From positions 1-64,000 of the forward strand of contig UQHK01000014.1 in assembly GCA_900540855.1 (NCBI GenBank): 64,000 nt of DNA, written 5' to 3'. Under the pieces are notes generated by a model that saw only the letters and a program-made list of their open reading frames with translations, had not been told where the DNA came from and did no database searches. The stretch comes from an uncultured Collinsella sp. Lineage in GTDB: Bacteria > Actinomycetota > Coriobacteriia > Coriobacteriales > Coriobacteriaceae. The translations under genes were made by a program, and so were the position numbers. Shown one piece after another: positions 23,966 through 33,213 of this stretch. Every line of letters begins with the position of its first letter. The first letter of the stretch is position 1.

Positions 23966-25657
23966 ATGAAGGTGGTTATCGTTGGAGGCGTCGCGGGCGG
24001 CGCATCGGCGGCGGCACGTTTGCGCAGGCTCGACGAGCAGGCCCAAATTGTCATCTTTGAGCGCACGGGTTTTGTATCGTATGCCAACTGTGGGCTTCCG
24101 TACTACATTGGCGGCGTGATAGAAGAAGAGAGTGCATTGACGCTGCAGTCTCCCAAGGGCTTTTGGGATCGCTTTCGCATTGCGGTCAAGACGAGTCACG
24201 AGGTGTTTGCCATCCATCCCGATTCGCATACGGTTGAGGTTCGCAATATGCTGACGGGCGAGGAATTTGTCGAGACGTATGACAAGCTCATCCTGTCGCC
24301 GGGTGCAAAGCCGATTCGCCCTGCGTTGCCGGGCATCGACTCGGATAAAATCTTTAGCCTACGCACCGTTGAGGACACGCTGCGTATTCACAGCTATGTT
24401 CGAGAGCGGCGACCGAGCAGTGCCGTCGTGATCGGCGGCGGCTTCATTGGCGTCGAGACGGCGGAGAATCTGTGCGAGCTAGGGCTCCAGGTGACCCTTC
24501 TGCAGCGTCCCGTCCAGCTTATGAACAACCTGGATTACGACATGGCGACCCTTTTGCATACCGAGGTGCGTGAGCACGGTATTGATCTGCGCCTCAAGGC
24601 CGATGTGACAGGTTTTGAGGAAGTTGATGGCCGCGTTGTCACCCATGTTGCGGGCGATGACCCTATCGGAGCCGATATGGTGCTGCTTGCCATTGGCGTG
24701 GCACCTGAGAGCCATCTGGCGCAAGAGGCGGGGCTCGAACTGGGCATCAAGGGGGCTATTGTGGTCAACGACCGCATGGAGACCTCTGCTGCCGACGTGT
24801 ATGCCGTGGGCGATGCCGCGCAGGTCACGCATCAGGTGACCGGCGAGGACGCGGTCATTTCGCTCGCCGGCCCCGCCAACAAGCAGGGGCGTGTCGTTGC
24901 CGATGTCATAGCCGGCATGGACAGCTGCTACCGCGGATCGTTGGGCTCATCGATTATCAAGGTATTCGACTTGACGGCGGCAAGCACGGGACTATCCGAA
25001 AAGGCAGCACACGCGGCGGGAATTGACTGCGACAGCGTGGTCCTGTCGCCCGGTTCGCATGCGGGTTATTATCCGGGTGCAACGCCCATGACCATGAAGG
25101 TTATCTTCGAGAAGCAGGGATTGCGCCTGCTGGGTGCGCAAATCGTGGGCATCGATGGTGTGGACAAGTGTATCGACGTTCTGGCGACTGCCATCCAGGC
25201 AGGCATGCGCGGCGATAGGCTTAAGGATTTGGACCTAGCATACGCGCCGCCGTACTCATCGGCGAAGGATCCCGTCAATATGGCGGGCTTTATGATCGAG
25301 AACCTCAATCGCGGCATACTGGCGCAGTGGCATTGGGAGGATGAGCCCAACTTGCCACGCGATGGCAGCGTGCAGCTGCTCGATGTTCGTACGGAAGGGG
25401 AGTATGAGCGCGGGCATATCGATGGTTTCGTAAACATTCCCGTCGATGATCTGCGCAATCGCCTGGGCGAGCTCGACCGGGCCAAGCCGGTCTACGTAAT
25501 TTGCCAGAGCGGCATTCGCAGCTACATTGCTTGCCGCATTTTGGCGCAGCATGGCTTTGAGTGCTTTAACTTCTCGGGCGGCTATCGCTTCTTTGCAGCC
25601 GTGACTGAGGCTCGCCGCGGCAGCGCTAACGTTATGCCGTGCGGGCTCGAAAAGTAG
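23966..25657 (+). CDS. CoA-disulfide-reductase-like flavoprotein with C-terminal rhodanese domain
   Basis: A 563-residue protein. FAD-binding start VVIVGGVAGGASAAARLR; the single conserved redox Cys42 in SYANCGLPYYIGG; NAD(P)H-binding VVIGGGFIGVETAENL (about 154-169); second FAD motif DVYAVGDAAQV; dimerisation domain to about 450. The last 100 residues are a rhodanese (LLDVRTEGEYERGHIDG; active loop ICQSGIRS, Cys513). This fused form is known from Bacillus and Shewanella and reduces CoA disulfide, persulfide or polysulfide. It lies beside a thioredoxin-type redox cluster but behind a terminator, so it is probably expressed on its own. Confidence 0.92.
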   Translation: MKVVIVGGVAGGASAAARLRRLDEQAQIVIFERTGFVSYANCGLPYYIGGVIEEESALTLQSPKGFWDRFRIAVKTSHEVFAIHPDSHTVEVRNMLTGEEFVETYDKLILSPGAKPIRPALPGIDSDKIFSLRTVEDTLRIHSYVRERRPSSAVVIGGGFIGVETAENLCELGLQVTLLQRPVQLMNNLDYDMATLLHTEVREHGIDLRLKADVTGFEEVDGRVVTHVAGDDPIGADMVLLAIGVAPESHLAQEAGLELGIKGAIVVNDRMETSAADVYAVGDAAQVTHQVTGEDAVISLAGPANKQGRVVADVIAGMDSCYRGSLGSSIIKVFDLTAASTGLSEKAAHAAGIDCDSVVLSPGSHAGYYPGATPMTMKVIFEKQGLRLLGAQIVGIDGVDKCIDVLATAIQAGMRGDRLKDLDLAYAPPYSSAKDPVNMAGFMIENLNRGILAQWHWEDEPNLPRDGSVQLLDVRTEGEYERGHIDGFVNIPVDDLRNRLGELDRAKPVYVICQSGIRSYIACRILAQHGFECFNFSGGYRFFAAVTEARRGSANVMPCGLEK

Positions 25658-25667
25658 CGCGCATTGG

Positions 25668-25745
25668 AATGTGACAAAGTGACAGCCTCTTTGTCACATC
25701 GGGGATGTTATATGCGGGATGGTGCGCCATGCGGCGTGCTGTCCC
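25668..25745. repeat. Composite palindromic repeat, copy 2
   Basis: Same arrangement and same 78-bp length as 19699-19776: a 33-bp palindrome of the TGTGACAAAG family with a few changes (25668-25700), then a hairpin with arms beginning GGGATGGTGCGCC (25716-25745) and a run of T residues. It follows the reductase gene by 10 bases and may act as its terminator. Confidence 0.85.
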
Positions 25746-25878
25746 GTTCGTTTTTTGGCGCGGTTCGTTACATTCCTCACTGGTATCGGCCAAAAATGAG
25801 GATAGAGTAGGACAAGCGCGCCGAACGTGAACGGCGGGGGAGCGGGCGAGCGCGCCCGCGCGAGAGAGGTTGCCGTCC

Positions 25879-28800
25879 ATGCTGGATCTCAGAGATATTT
25901 GCAAAAGGTACGTTACGCAGTCGTTTACGCAGGTAGCGCTCGACAGCGTAAGCCTGTCTTTTCGCGATAACGAGTTTGTAGCCATCCTGGGTCCCTCGGG
26001 TTCGGGTAAAACTACGATGCTCAACGTCATTGGTGGACTCGACCATTTCGATTCCGGCGACCTGTTGATCGATGGCATCTCGACCAAGGACTTCAGCGAC
26101 CGCGATTGGGATGCCTACAGAAACAATCGCATTGGCTTTGTGTTTCAGAGCTACAACCTCATTCCGCATCAGACCATTTTGGAAAACGTGGAATTGGCGC
26201 TTACGCTCACGGGCGTGGGGCATGCCGAGCGCCGCCAGCGTGCACGCAAGGCGCTTGAGGCAGTCGGTCTGGGCGAGCACGTTAACAAGCGCCCGAGCCA
26301 GCTATCGGGCGGCCAGATGCAGCGCGTGGCTATTGCCCGCGCCCTGATCAACGATCCCGAGATTGTGCTGGCTGACGAGCCGACCGGCGCCTTGGACTCA
26401 ACGACATCCGTGCAGGTCATGGATTTGCTCAAGGACGTTGCGCGCGACCGTCTGGTCATCATGGTCACGCACAATCCCGAGCTGGCGTACAAGTACGCCA
26501 CGCGCATCGTCACCCTGGCGGACGGCAAGATCACCGACGATTCAGATCCCTTTGATGCTGCCGAGGCCGCGCGTCGCGAGGCCAAGCCCACGCGCAAAAC
26601 CTCGATGAGCTTTGTGACGGCGCTGGGGCTTTCTGCCCGAAACCTCATGACCAAGAAGGGTCGCACGGCCATGACGGCCTTTGCGGGCTCGATTGGCATT
26701 ATCGGCATTGCGGCGATCCTGGCGCTGTCCAACGGCGTAAACGACTACATCAAAAAGGTCGAGGAGGACACGCTCTCGAGCTACCCGCTGACGATTTCCA
26801 AACAAGACTACGACCTGTCGTCCATGATGGGCGGCCATGGGGCTACCGATGAGGAGGCGTCCAAGGGCGAGGGCTCGTCCGATGACGCTACCGGTGGCAA
26901 AGCTAAGGGAACCGACAAGATCCCTGTGGTCACAGCCGTAAAGGACATGTTCGCAAGTGTTAAATCTAACGATATGACAAGCTTTAAGGCATGGCTTGAC
27001 GACGACGGCGACGGTATCAATAAAGAGGTCAACGCTATCCAGTACGGCTACGGCGTGACGCCGGTTGTCTATCGTGCGGGCAAGGGCGATGAGAAGCCTG
27101 TCCGGCTGGTGCCCAACGCTATGACCGAGGCCATGAGCGGCGGCGCAAGTTCGGCGGCAACGGTGAGCATGGATTCCATGGGAACCTCGGTCTTTAACGA
27201 GATGATTGACGACCAGAGCCTGCTCGACAGCCAGTACGATGTCGTTGCCGGCCATTGGCCTACGTCTGCCAACGAGGCCGTGATGGTGCTTTCGAGCCGC
27301 GGCACGGTGGGTGACTACACGCTCTACAGCATCGGTGCGCTGGATATCGATGAGCTCAACGACCTGGTTAACAGTGCCATGACGGCCGACGGCAAGGTCG
27401 AGACGCCCAAGGCCGGCACCGACTTTACCTACGACGATGCGCTGTCCACGACGTTTAAGGTGCTGTCGCCGTCCGATGCCTATCGCAAAAACGAAGAGAC
27501 CGGCATGTGGACTGACATGTCTGGCGATGCCGACTTTATGGCGGCCAAGGTTGCCGACGGTATTGACGTGCGCATTGTGGGCGTGGTGCGACCCAACGAG
27601 ACGGCCAACGCGAGCGCATTGACTCCGGGCATTGCCTATACGCATGCGCTGACTTGCCAGCTTATGAAGCGCGCCGCCGATTCGCAGATCGTGCAGGAGC
27701 AGCTTGTCCACCCCGAGACGGATGTCTTTACGGGCAAATCTTTCGATGAACTGCAGGGCGAGGCCAAGCAGGGCGTGGATCTGGGCAGCATGTTCAGTGT
27801 GGACGAGGCGGCGTTGAAGAGCGCGTTCTCGTTCGATGCATCTGCACTCTCGGGTGCTGCCGGTGGCATGGATCTTTCGGGCATCGATTTGTCGGGCCTG
27901 GATATTGACCTTTCGGGCGTTGGCAAGGACATCGACTTCAGCAGCATCATGGCAAAAGCACCGGCCCCAGATTTCTCGGGCATCTTTGACGGTCTGGAAC
28001 TCACGCCCGAGCAGATGCAGCAGGTAGGAACGCTTGCCAACCAGCTGTTTGAGGGCTTTCTGCAGTCTGATCAGTTTAAGGCGCTGTCGCCCGAAGATCT
28101 TAAGGACGCGTCAAAGCTTGCTGCCGCATTCTCGGCATATCTTGAGAATGATGCCGCAGCCCAGCAAATTTTGGCACAGCTCAAAGCGCTTGGCGGCGAT
28201 GCCCTGGCCGAGCGTCTGCAGCAGGTGATGGGCGACTATGTGCAAAAGCAGCTGGCTCCGTATTTGCAGCAGTCTATGGATCAGGTGATGAAGGCGGTCA
28301 GCGAGCAGATTGCCACGACGGTATCAGCTCAGCTCAAAGCGGTCGCGGCAGGGCTTATGGACCAGATGGCGACGCAGATGTCTTCGAGTTTTGCCAACCT
28401 GGCGAGCGCCATGCGCGTGGATGCGGGCGCCTTTGCTCGTGCCATCCACTTCAACATGGACGCCGAGGACCTGAGTTCGCTCATGATGAGCTATGCCAAG
28501 GCATCGAAGCTCACCTACGACAACAATCTGACCACGTTGGGCTATGCGGACGAGGCGGACCCCATTTCGGTCAAGATTTTCCCGCGCGACTTTGAGGCCA
28601 AGGAGCGCGTGCTCGATTACATCGATGCGTACAACAAGCAGGTCAAAGCCGCTGGTCACGATGAGCAGGCAATCTCGTATACCGACTACATGGGCATCAT
28701 CATGGGCTCGGTGACCGACATCGTGAATACTATCAGCTTGGTGCTCATCGCATTCGTGAGTATCAGTCTGGTGGTGAGCTCCATCATGATCGGCATTATC

Positions 28801-29133
28801 ACCTACATCAGCGTGCTGGAGCGCAAAAAGGAGATTGGCATCCTGCGCGCGATCGGCGCGTCAAAGCGCAACGTGGCAAACGTGTTCAACGCTGAGACCT
28901 TTATCGAAGGCCTCATTGCCGGCGTCTTTGCCATTGTCGTCGTGGTGGCCGTGAGCTTTCCGGTTAATGCCTGGGCGCTTGCGGCCAAGCAGGTGCCCAA
29001 CCTGATGAGCCTGCCCGTTCAAGACGCGCTGATGCTCATTGTAATTTCGGTGCTGCTGACGGTCGTTGCCGGCCTGCTGCCTGCTCGCAGCGCATCCAAG
29101 AAAGACCCTGTGGAAGCCCTACGCTCCGAATAA
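25879..29133 (+). CDS. MacB/FtsX-type ABC transporter, fused ATPase and permease
   Basis: 1,084 residues from ATG 25879. The ATPase domain (about 1-225) has Walker [10 protein letters not shown] (38-46), signature [15 protein letters not shown] and Walker [15 protein letters not shown] first transmembrane helix ([16 protein letters not shown], about 265-280) is followed by an extracellular region of about 680 residues, including short repeats of the type [16 protein letters not shown] and long Gln-rich helical stretches, then FtsX-type helices with the conserved [19 protein letters not shown]. In the FtsX superfamily the outer domain acts mechanically rather than as a channel; Firmicutes relatives act on peptides or signals. 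The substrate is unknown. GAGAGG precedes the start. Confidence 0.9.
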   Translation: MLDLRDICKRYVTQSFTQVALDSVSLSFRDNEFVAILGPSGSGKTTMLNVIGGLDHFDSGDLLIDGISTKDFSDRDWDAYRNNRIGFVFQSYNLIPHQTILENVELALTLTGVGHAERRQRARKALEAVGLGEHVNKRPSQLSGGQMQRVAIARALINDPEIVLADEPTGALDSTTSVQVMDLLKDVARDRLVIMVTHNPELAYKYATRIVTLADGKITDDSDPFDAAEAARREAKPTRKTSMSFVTALGLSARNLMTKKGRTAMTAFAGSIGIIGIAAILALSNGVNDYIKKVEEDTLSSYPLTISKQDYDLSSMMGGHGATDEEASKGEGSSDDATGGKAKGTDKIPVVTAVKDMFASVKSNDMTSFKAWLDDDGDGINKEVNAIQYGYGVTPVVYRAGKGDEKPVRLVPNAMTEAMSGGASSAATVSMDSMGTSVFNEMIDDQSLLDSQYDVVAGHWPTSANEAVMVLSSRGTVGDYTLYSIGALDIDELNDLVNSAMTADGKVETPKAGTDFTYDDALSTTFKVLSPSDAYRKNEETGMWTDMSGDADFMAAKVADGIDVRIVGVVRPNETANASALTPGIAYTHALTCQLMKRAADSQIVQEQLVHPETDVFTGKSFDELQGEAKQGVDLGSMFSVDEAALKSAFSFDASALSGAAGGMDLSGIDLSGLDIDLSGVGKDIDFSSIMAKAPAPDFSGIFDGLELTPEQMQQVGTLANQLFEGFLQSDQFKALSPEDLKDASKLAAAFSAYLENDAAAQQILAQLKALGGDALAERLQQVMGDYVQKQLAPYLQQSMDQVMKAVSEQIATTVSAQLKAVAAGLMDQMATQMSSSFANLASAMRVDAGAFARAIHFNMDAEDLSSLMMSYAKASKLTYDNNLTTLGYADEADPISVKIFPRDFEAKERVLDYIDAYNKQVKAAGHDEQAISYTDYMGIIMGSVTDIVNTISLVLIAFVSISLVVSSIMIGIITYISVLERKKEIGILRAIGASKRNVANVFNAETFIEGLIAGVFAIVVVVAVSFPVNAWALAAKQVPNLMSLPVQDALMLIVISVLLTVVAGLLPARSASKKDPVEALRSE

Positions 29134-29164
29134 TGTGACAAAGGGACAGTCCCTTTGTCACATT
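29132..29164. repeat. 33-bp TGTGACAAAG-family palindrome
   Basis: A perfect 33-base palindrome around a single central A. It begins inside the stop codon of the ABC transporter gene and ends 7 bases before the end of the convergent gene, so it is well placed to terminate both transcripts. The sequence core is the same as at 19699. Confidence 0.85.
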
Positions 29165-29170
29165 GGGTGG

Positions 29171-30304
29171 CTAGCTCGTTTTGCCCATCAATGTGATACG
29201 GATGCTTGGATGGGTGTACTCGTCAAATTCATCCTCGGGATCCGTGTCAAACGAATAGTACGTTTTGATGGGGTTGTCGCTCGTCCTGATGGAGATTCTC
29301 TCGTAGAGCGAACCGTTCAAAAAAGCCTGCCTAAACTCTTCGGGGAGCTTTTGCGGTGCTAGGAGCTCGGGACTCACGGTCTTGACGTCTACGGTTTGGA
29401 CAGCAGAGGAAAGCGCGTCAAGGTCGAGCTCGATACGGGCAAGGTTGTCCTCGAGGCTCGCGTCGGGGTCAATCTCTGCCGCGTAGCTCACTTCCGTGAG
29501 CGTTCCCTTGTTGTCAAAATCCATGTACGTATAGGTCTTTTGGGTATCGGAGTCGCCGTCGTGCAGATAACCGCGGACGTGATAGCCGTAATCTTGATAT
29601 CGCTCGTAGGGGTCATCGGCGGACACGTACTCGCATGAGGGCTCTAATGCCTTGCGTGCGATGGCGATCTGCTCGGCCGCGGCCGCGGCGTTCTCCTGCA
29701 TCTCGATGTTTCCCTGCGCCAGCTGCGGGATATAGGCGCCGCATACGATCGCGAGGGGCAGCGCCACAAGCGCGACGACCCACTTCTTTGCACGGGGGAC
29801 AGACACGCCACAGGCCTCTGCCATAGCCTTCGCGTTGGCGAAGCTCTCGGTAAGCACGTCTGCCGCGGTGGCGACGGCGCCTACGGCAGCGGCGACTTCT
29901 GCCGCGCCGCCCAGGTTGCGCGCGGTCTCGTTGTCGCTGTTCTTGAGCAGACGCGCGGCGGCCTGCGTGCCAACAACGCCTGCGATTTGTGCCGAGCGGT
30001 CTTTCTCGCTCTGCTCGACGGCGAGCCGGCGCTGCATTTCCTTCCACTGCTTGCCACGCATGCCAAAGCGCGGGGCGAGAGCGCAGTAGCAGAATATAAC
30101 GAGCTCGATGGCGGTGAGCACCAAGGCGGTCATCATGCCTGTCTCTTGGAAGCCTTCGTGATGGAAGACGATGTCGTCGACCATTTCGAAAGGAATGATC
30201 GATAAGGGCAGCACGAATGCCATGGCAAGCGCCGCGCCGGCAACCTTTGGGCAAATGCAGTATCGCTGGATGCGTTTACGTTCTCGTTCGGAGAGTGTTG
30301 CCAT
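29171..30304 (-). CDS. Membrane protein of unknown function
   Basis: A 377-residue protein. Two N-terminal transmembrane helices (VAGAALAMAFVLPLSIIPFE, about 21-40; MMTALVLTAIELVIFCYCAL, about 57-76) are followed by a cytosolic helical region rich in Ala and Glu (about 85-165), a third helix (WVVALVALPLAIVCGAYIP, about 174-192) and an outer C-terminal domain of about 180 residues with many acidic residues. A GGA element precedes the ATG. It is followed in the same direction, on its upstream side, by a DUF3592 gene. I do not recognise the family; a host-specific envelope protein is likely. Confidence 0.75.
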   Translation of the reverse strand: MATLSERERKRIQRYCICPKVAGAALAMAFVLPLSIIPFEMVDDIVFHHEGFQETGMMTALVLTAIELVIFCYCALAPRFGMRGKQWKEMQRRLAVEQSEKDRSAQIAGVVGTQAAARLLKNSDNETARNLGGAAEVAAAVGAVATAADVLTESFANAKAMAEACGVSVPRAKKWVVALVALPLAIVCGAYIPQLAQGNIEMQENAAAAAEQIAIARKALEPSCEYVSADDPYERYQDYGYHVRGYLHDGDSDTQKTYTYMDFDNKGTLTEVSYAAEIDPDASLEDNLARIELDLDALSSAVQTVDVKTVSPELLAPQKLPEEFRQAFLNGSLYERISIRTSDNPIKTYYSFDTDPEDEFDEYTHPSIRITLMGKTS

Positions 30305-30367
30305 AGCTGGTCCTTGGAGTCGTGGCGGTCGTTACGGCGCGCGGCGCGCGGGATGTATCAGTCTGAG

Positions 30368-30895
30368 CTAGCGCTGGATAAGAACATAGAGCAAAATACT
30401 CAGCGCGATGAGCAAGATACCCGCGATGTTAAACATCAGCGTGGCAAAGTCGCCCACGATAGGGCGCTCGACATAGCTCTTGTCTGGGCTGCTGGGGTTG
30501 TAGTGCACAGTCATTTGGCTGCCGAGGGGCCAAAGCTGCTCTGCGAGAGTATCTAGGCGTGCGATGGGCCCTGTATGTACGTGCAACCAGCCCTTGGCGT
30601 CTTCGTACGCCGCGCTTTGCGTGCGGACGGGGAGCCCCGACAAGCTTTTGGTCTTTACGCCGCGGAATTGTTTTCTCACGTGGTACTGCGTGCCGTCGAC
30701 GGTGTACTCCAAAACGGGATACATCCTGCCTTCGCCCATAAAGCGGTGGTCAATGACCGTTCCCATGATCATAGCGGTGCAGGCCTTGGCTTTCCTGCGG
30801 GCGGCGGCCTTCATGAGCATGCTCGCTCCGATAAACAGGATGCCGATGCCTCCAACCGAGATGAGCGCGAGCAGAGATATCTGCGAGGTGGTCAC
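30368..30895 (-). CDS. DUF3592-type membrane protein
   Basis: 175 residues from GTG 30895, with AAAGGAGA upstream. Topology: helix at about 7-27 (LLALISVGGIGILFIGASML), a central beta domain with VLEYTVDGTQYHVRKQF and MTVHYNPSSPDKSYV, and a C-terminal helix (IAGILLIALSILLYVLI). The pattern of an N-terminal helix, a Y-x-x-DG-x-x-Y domain, VxYNPxxP and a C-terminal helix is that of DUF3592. No function is established for the family. It precedes the membrane gene at 29171 and may be co-transcribed with it. Confidence 0.75.
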   Translation of the reverse strand: MTTSQISLLALISVGGIGILFIGASMLMKAAARRKAKACTAMIMGTVIDHRFMGEGRMYPVLEYTVDGTQYHVRKQFRGVKTKSLSGLPVRTQSAAYEDAKGWLHVHTGPIARLDTLAEQLWPLGSQMTVHYNPSSPDKSYVERPIVGDFATLMFNIAGILLIALSILLYVLIQR

Positions 30896-30986
30896 GGCGT
30901 TCTCCTTTGGCGCGATACCGTCATATGTGACCCAGTATAGAGAATCCCGCCATCGATGAGCTATTGCGGGGGGGGGGTCAATTCTG

Positions 30987-31019
30987 AATGTGACAAATGG
31001 ACTGTTCCTTTGTCACATC
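30987..31019. repeat. 33-bp TGTGACAAAG-family palindrome, diverged copy
   Basis: Same 33-base frame as at 29132 with changes near the centre (AATGTGACAAATGGAC then GTTCCTTTGTCACATC), so pairing is imperfect in the middle but intact in the outer arms. Confidence 0.8.
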
Positions 31020-31032
31020 GGGGACTGCGGAA

Positions 31033-31218
31033 TCGAGGTCTAATACTTTTCCCGAGAAGTGAACGAGTGAAAACGGACTCCCGAAGCATCGACACTTTTG
31101 GCGTGCAATTTCCTGCGGTTTTGCCAGTCAAATCCTGCGGTTTTGACGCCTAAAAATGTCAATGCTTCGGGGGTCCAAATACAGCCGTTCACTTCTCGGG
31201 AAAAGTATTAGACCTCGA
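31033..31218. repeat. 186-bp inverted-repeat element (MITE-like)
   Basis: The outer 32 bases of each arm are identical in inverted orientation (start TCGAGGTCTAATACTTTTCC, end its complement at 31218). Inner arms, including CCCGAAGCAT and a CCTGCGGTTTT segment, pair imperfectly for about 40 more bases. No open frame is inside. It resembles a miniature inverted-repeat element or a large RNA hairpin; no target duplication is obvious. Confidence 0.75.
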
Positions 31219-31272
31219 AATATGGGCGGCGTTCGCGAACGGCAACTAGCTTGCGTCCGGTAGCCGGCACTT

Positions 31273-31299
31273 GGGGCAAAGGGACTGCCCTTTTGCCCC
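31273..31299. repeat. GGGGCAAAGGG palindrome
   Basis: A 27-base palindrome: GGGGCAAAGGGACTGCCC then TTTTGCCCC. It shares the CAAAGGGAC core with the 33-bp family but has GGGG ends, so it looks like a diverged relative. Confidence 0.65.
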
Positions 31300-31382
31300 T
31301 TCACCATTGCATCGTATCTGGTGTGGAAAAAATATCGCCTGCGTTCTCGCGCCTGCAAAGAGTTCCTGAACCGCTTGAATGG

Positions 31383-31415
31383 GATGTGACAAAGGGACAG
31401 TCCCTTTCTCACATT
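31383..31415. repeat. 33-bp TGTGACAAAG-family palindrome before dus
   Basis: Same 33-base unit with one mismatch (TTTCTCACATT). It ends 20 bases before the dus start, close enough to fold in the 5' leader of that gene. Confidence 0.8.
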
Positions 31416-31434
31416 GATTTGAGAGTGGATGTTG

Positions 31435-32388
31435 ATGAATTTATCGCTGGCCCCCATGGAGGGGATTACCGGGCATGTGTTCCGTCGCGTGCATGCGGAG
31501 TGCTTTGGCGCGCTCGATTGTTATTACACGCCGTTTTTGCCGCCGCCGCGGGTGGGCAACCGCTTTGGTGGCAAGGCGTTTAAAGAGGTCGATCCTGCCA
31601 ATAACCAGGGGCTTAACGTAGTACCTCAGCTGATGTCCAAGAATGCGGACGAGTTTGTGTGGGCGGCGCAGGTGCTCGCCGAGATGGGGTACCGCGAGGT
31701 CAATCTCAACCTTGGCTGCCCCTCGGGTACGGTTGTTGCCAAAGGCAAGGGTTCGGGCTTTCTGCGCAACCTGGATGAGCTCGAGGTGTTCTTGAGCGAC
31801 GTGTGCGAGCGGTCGCCGTTGCCGGTGTCGGTAAAGACCAGGCTGGGGTTGGAGAGTGACGACGAATACGGGCGCGTGCTCGATCTGTACTGCCGCATGC
31901 CGCTGGCAGAGCTGATCGTGCACCCGCGTGTACAGAGGGATCGCTATACGGGTTCGCCGCGCAAAGCGTTTTACGGCGAGACGTTGGATCGCGCGCCATT
32001 CCCCGTGGCCTATAACGGCGACATCTTTGATCTTGAGGACATGGATGCGCTGGTGGAGGCCTATCCCGGCACGCGCCATGTAATGCTGGGACGCGGCTTG
32101 CTCGCGAACCCCGCGCTGGCTCGCATGGTTAAGGGTGGCCCTGCTGCCACGGCAGCCGAACTGCAGCGTTTCCATGACATGCTGTTTGCGGCCTATGCGG
32201 AAGAGATTGGCGGCAACGCGGTCTTTCGCATGAAGGAGTGGTGGTTCTACGCCAAATGCGCCTTCGCCGATTCCGCGACCGTTCACAAGCTCGTACGCAA
32301 GACCAAAAAGGTCGACGAATACCGTGCCGCCGTCGAGCGTGTCTTTCGCGAGCAGCCACTTGCGCCTATAGCCCGCTTCCACGGCTAG
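31435..32388 (+). CDS. dus: tRNA-dihydrouridine synthase
   Basis: About 317 residues; ATG 31435 gives the family-typical start MNLSLAPMEGITGHVFRR, while ATG 31429 is an alternative because the GAGAG element suits both. It is a TIM-barrel flavoenzyme: substrate loop VNLNLGCPSGTVVAKGKGSGF contains the catalytic Cys, VSVKTRLG and LIVHPRVQRDRYTG are FMN/tRNA-contact segments, and NGDIFDLED plus MLGRGLLANPAL are the C-terminal phosphate-binding motifs. It reduces uridine to dihydrouridine in tRNA with NADPH. Single gene, with a palindrome in its leader. Confidence 0.93.
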   Translation: MNLSLAPMEGITGHVFRRVHAECFGALDCYYTPFLPPPRVGNRFGGKAFKEVDPANNQGLNVVPQLMSKNADEFVWAAQVLAEMGYREVNLNLGCPSGTVVAKGKGSGFLRNLDELEVFLSDVCERSPLPVSVKTRLGLESDDEYGRVLDLYCRMPLAELIVHPRVQRDRYTGSPRKAFYGETLDRAPFPVAYNGDIFDLEDMDALVEAYPGTRHVMLGRGLLANPALARMVKGGPAATAAELQRFHDMLFAAYAEEIGGNAVFRMKEWWFYAKCAFADSATVHKLVRKTKKVDEYRAAVERVFREQPLAPIARFHG

Positions 32389-32389
32389 T

Positions 32390-32445
32390 TAGTCATCGGG
32401 GACGTTCTTTAACGACTAGTCATGTAAGGACGTCCCCGATGACTA
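32390..32445. repeat. TAGTCATCGGGGACGT palindromic repeat
   Basis: Sixteen-base perfect arms, TAGTCATCGGGGACGT and its complement, around a 24-base centre containing another ACGACTAGTCAT partial palindrome. It starts 2 bases after dus. Related half-copies occur near 33115-33200 and 43681-43713. Confidence 0.8.
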
Positions 32446-32458
32446 CCTGCAAAAAAGC

Positions 32459-32513
32459 TGTACGCCAGCATCCAAAGATGTCGAAAATGGTCGACTTTGG
32501 ATGCTGGCGTACA
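32459..32513. repeat. 55-bp hairpin repeat, copy 1
   Basis: Perfect 19-base arms TGTACGCCAGCATCCAAAG and CTTTGGATGCTGGCGTACA around a 17-base centre that includes two TCGA motifs. A second copy with the same length is at 33542-33596. It is 13 bases after the TAGTCATC palindrome. Confidence 0.88.
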
Positions 32514-32540
32514 TGTTTGGGTTCGGCGGGGGAGCGGTGC

Positions 32541-32807
32541 CTAGGCAATCATTGCATCAAGTGTTATGAGTTCCCTGAGCCGTTCCGTGCGCGTTTGCCC
32601 ATGGCGTTTGGCTTTTTCGTCAAACGCCTCAAGAACCGATTCACCCACACGTGCCGATAAAACAACGCTTGGCTCATCAGAGATCGGCGGCCTTCCCAGC
32701 TTAACGGTGCGGCCTTTCGGCCATTCATCTTTTTCGTAAGCTTCCGCGGCTTTCTCTAACTCTCCAGGGGCAAATCCCATCATTTTTTCAAGCTGCTTAG
32801 CATTCAT
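32541..32807 (-). CDS. Ribbon-helix-helix (antitoxin-like) protein
   Basis: 88 residues from ATG 32807, with AGGAGG four bases upstream. The C-terminal half, SVVLSARVGESVLEAFDEKAKRHGQTRTERLRELI, has the short beta strand followed by two helices of CopG/Arc or HicB/BrnA-type antitoxins. The N-terminal part is helical and charged. No toxin-like gene lies on either side, so it is an orphan antitoxin or a stand-alone DNA-binding protein. The leader has TTGTATACA and ATACAA half-sites (about 32862-32890) that may be its operator. Both flanks are occupied by hairpin repeats. Confidence 0.65.
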   Translation of the reverse strand: MNAKQLEKMMGFAPGELEKAAEAYEKDEWPKGRTVKLGRPPISDEPSVVLSARVGESVLEAFDEKAKRHGQTRTERLRELITLDAMIA

Positions 32808-33213
32808 AGCGCCTCCTATCGATCGACATAATGTCGAGCGCTGGTTCTCGGATTCCCTTTTTTGTATACAGTTTTGTAGACAAAAATACAAGCAGTTCAT
32901 CAGGCTAATTAGCTTGTTTTGATCCGCCTGCTCGATAGGAAATGAGCATTGACGGCTTCGATACTCCTTTGCTTTTCAGCTTGGAATTTGGATGCTCGTT
33001 GAACTTCCGGAAGGGAGCGTTTTATTAAGCTATCGAGATTCTGGGCAGGAGCTCTCACTGGTCTTCGATAGTGGGACCAGCTTAATTTGCGACACAGTGT
33101 GTCACGAATTGGAGTAGTCGTTGGGTGTCCTTCAATGGCTAGTCATACAAGAACGTCCAAGTGCCGGATTTTGTCATTTAGAGTCGTCCCTAACGACTAT
33201 TCTGGAGGGTCGT

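Larger units (their letters stand above)
30896..31434. other. Gene-free stretch filled with palindromic repeats
   Basis: No credible gene. Contains a G10 homopolymer (30968-30977), two copies of the 33-bp palindrome, a 186-bp inverted-repeat element and a GGGGCAAAGGG palindrome, listed separately. Upstream DNA of the divergent DUF3592 and dus genes must also lie here. Confidence 0.7.
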
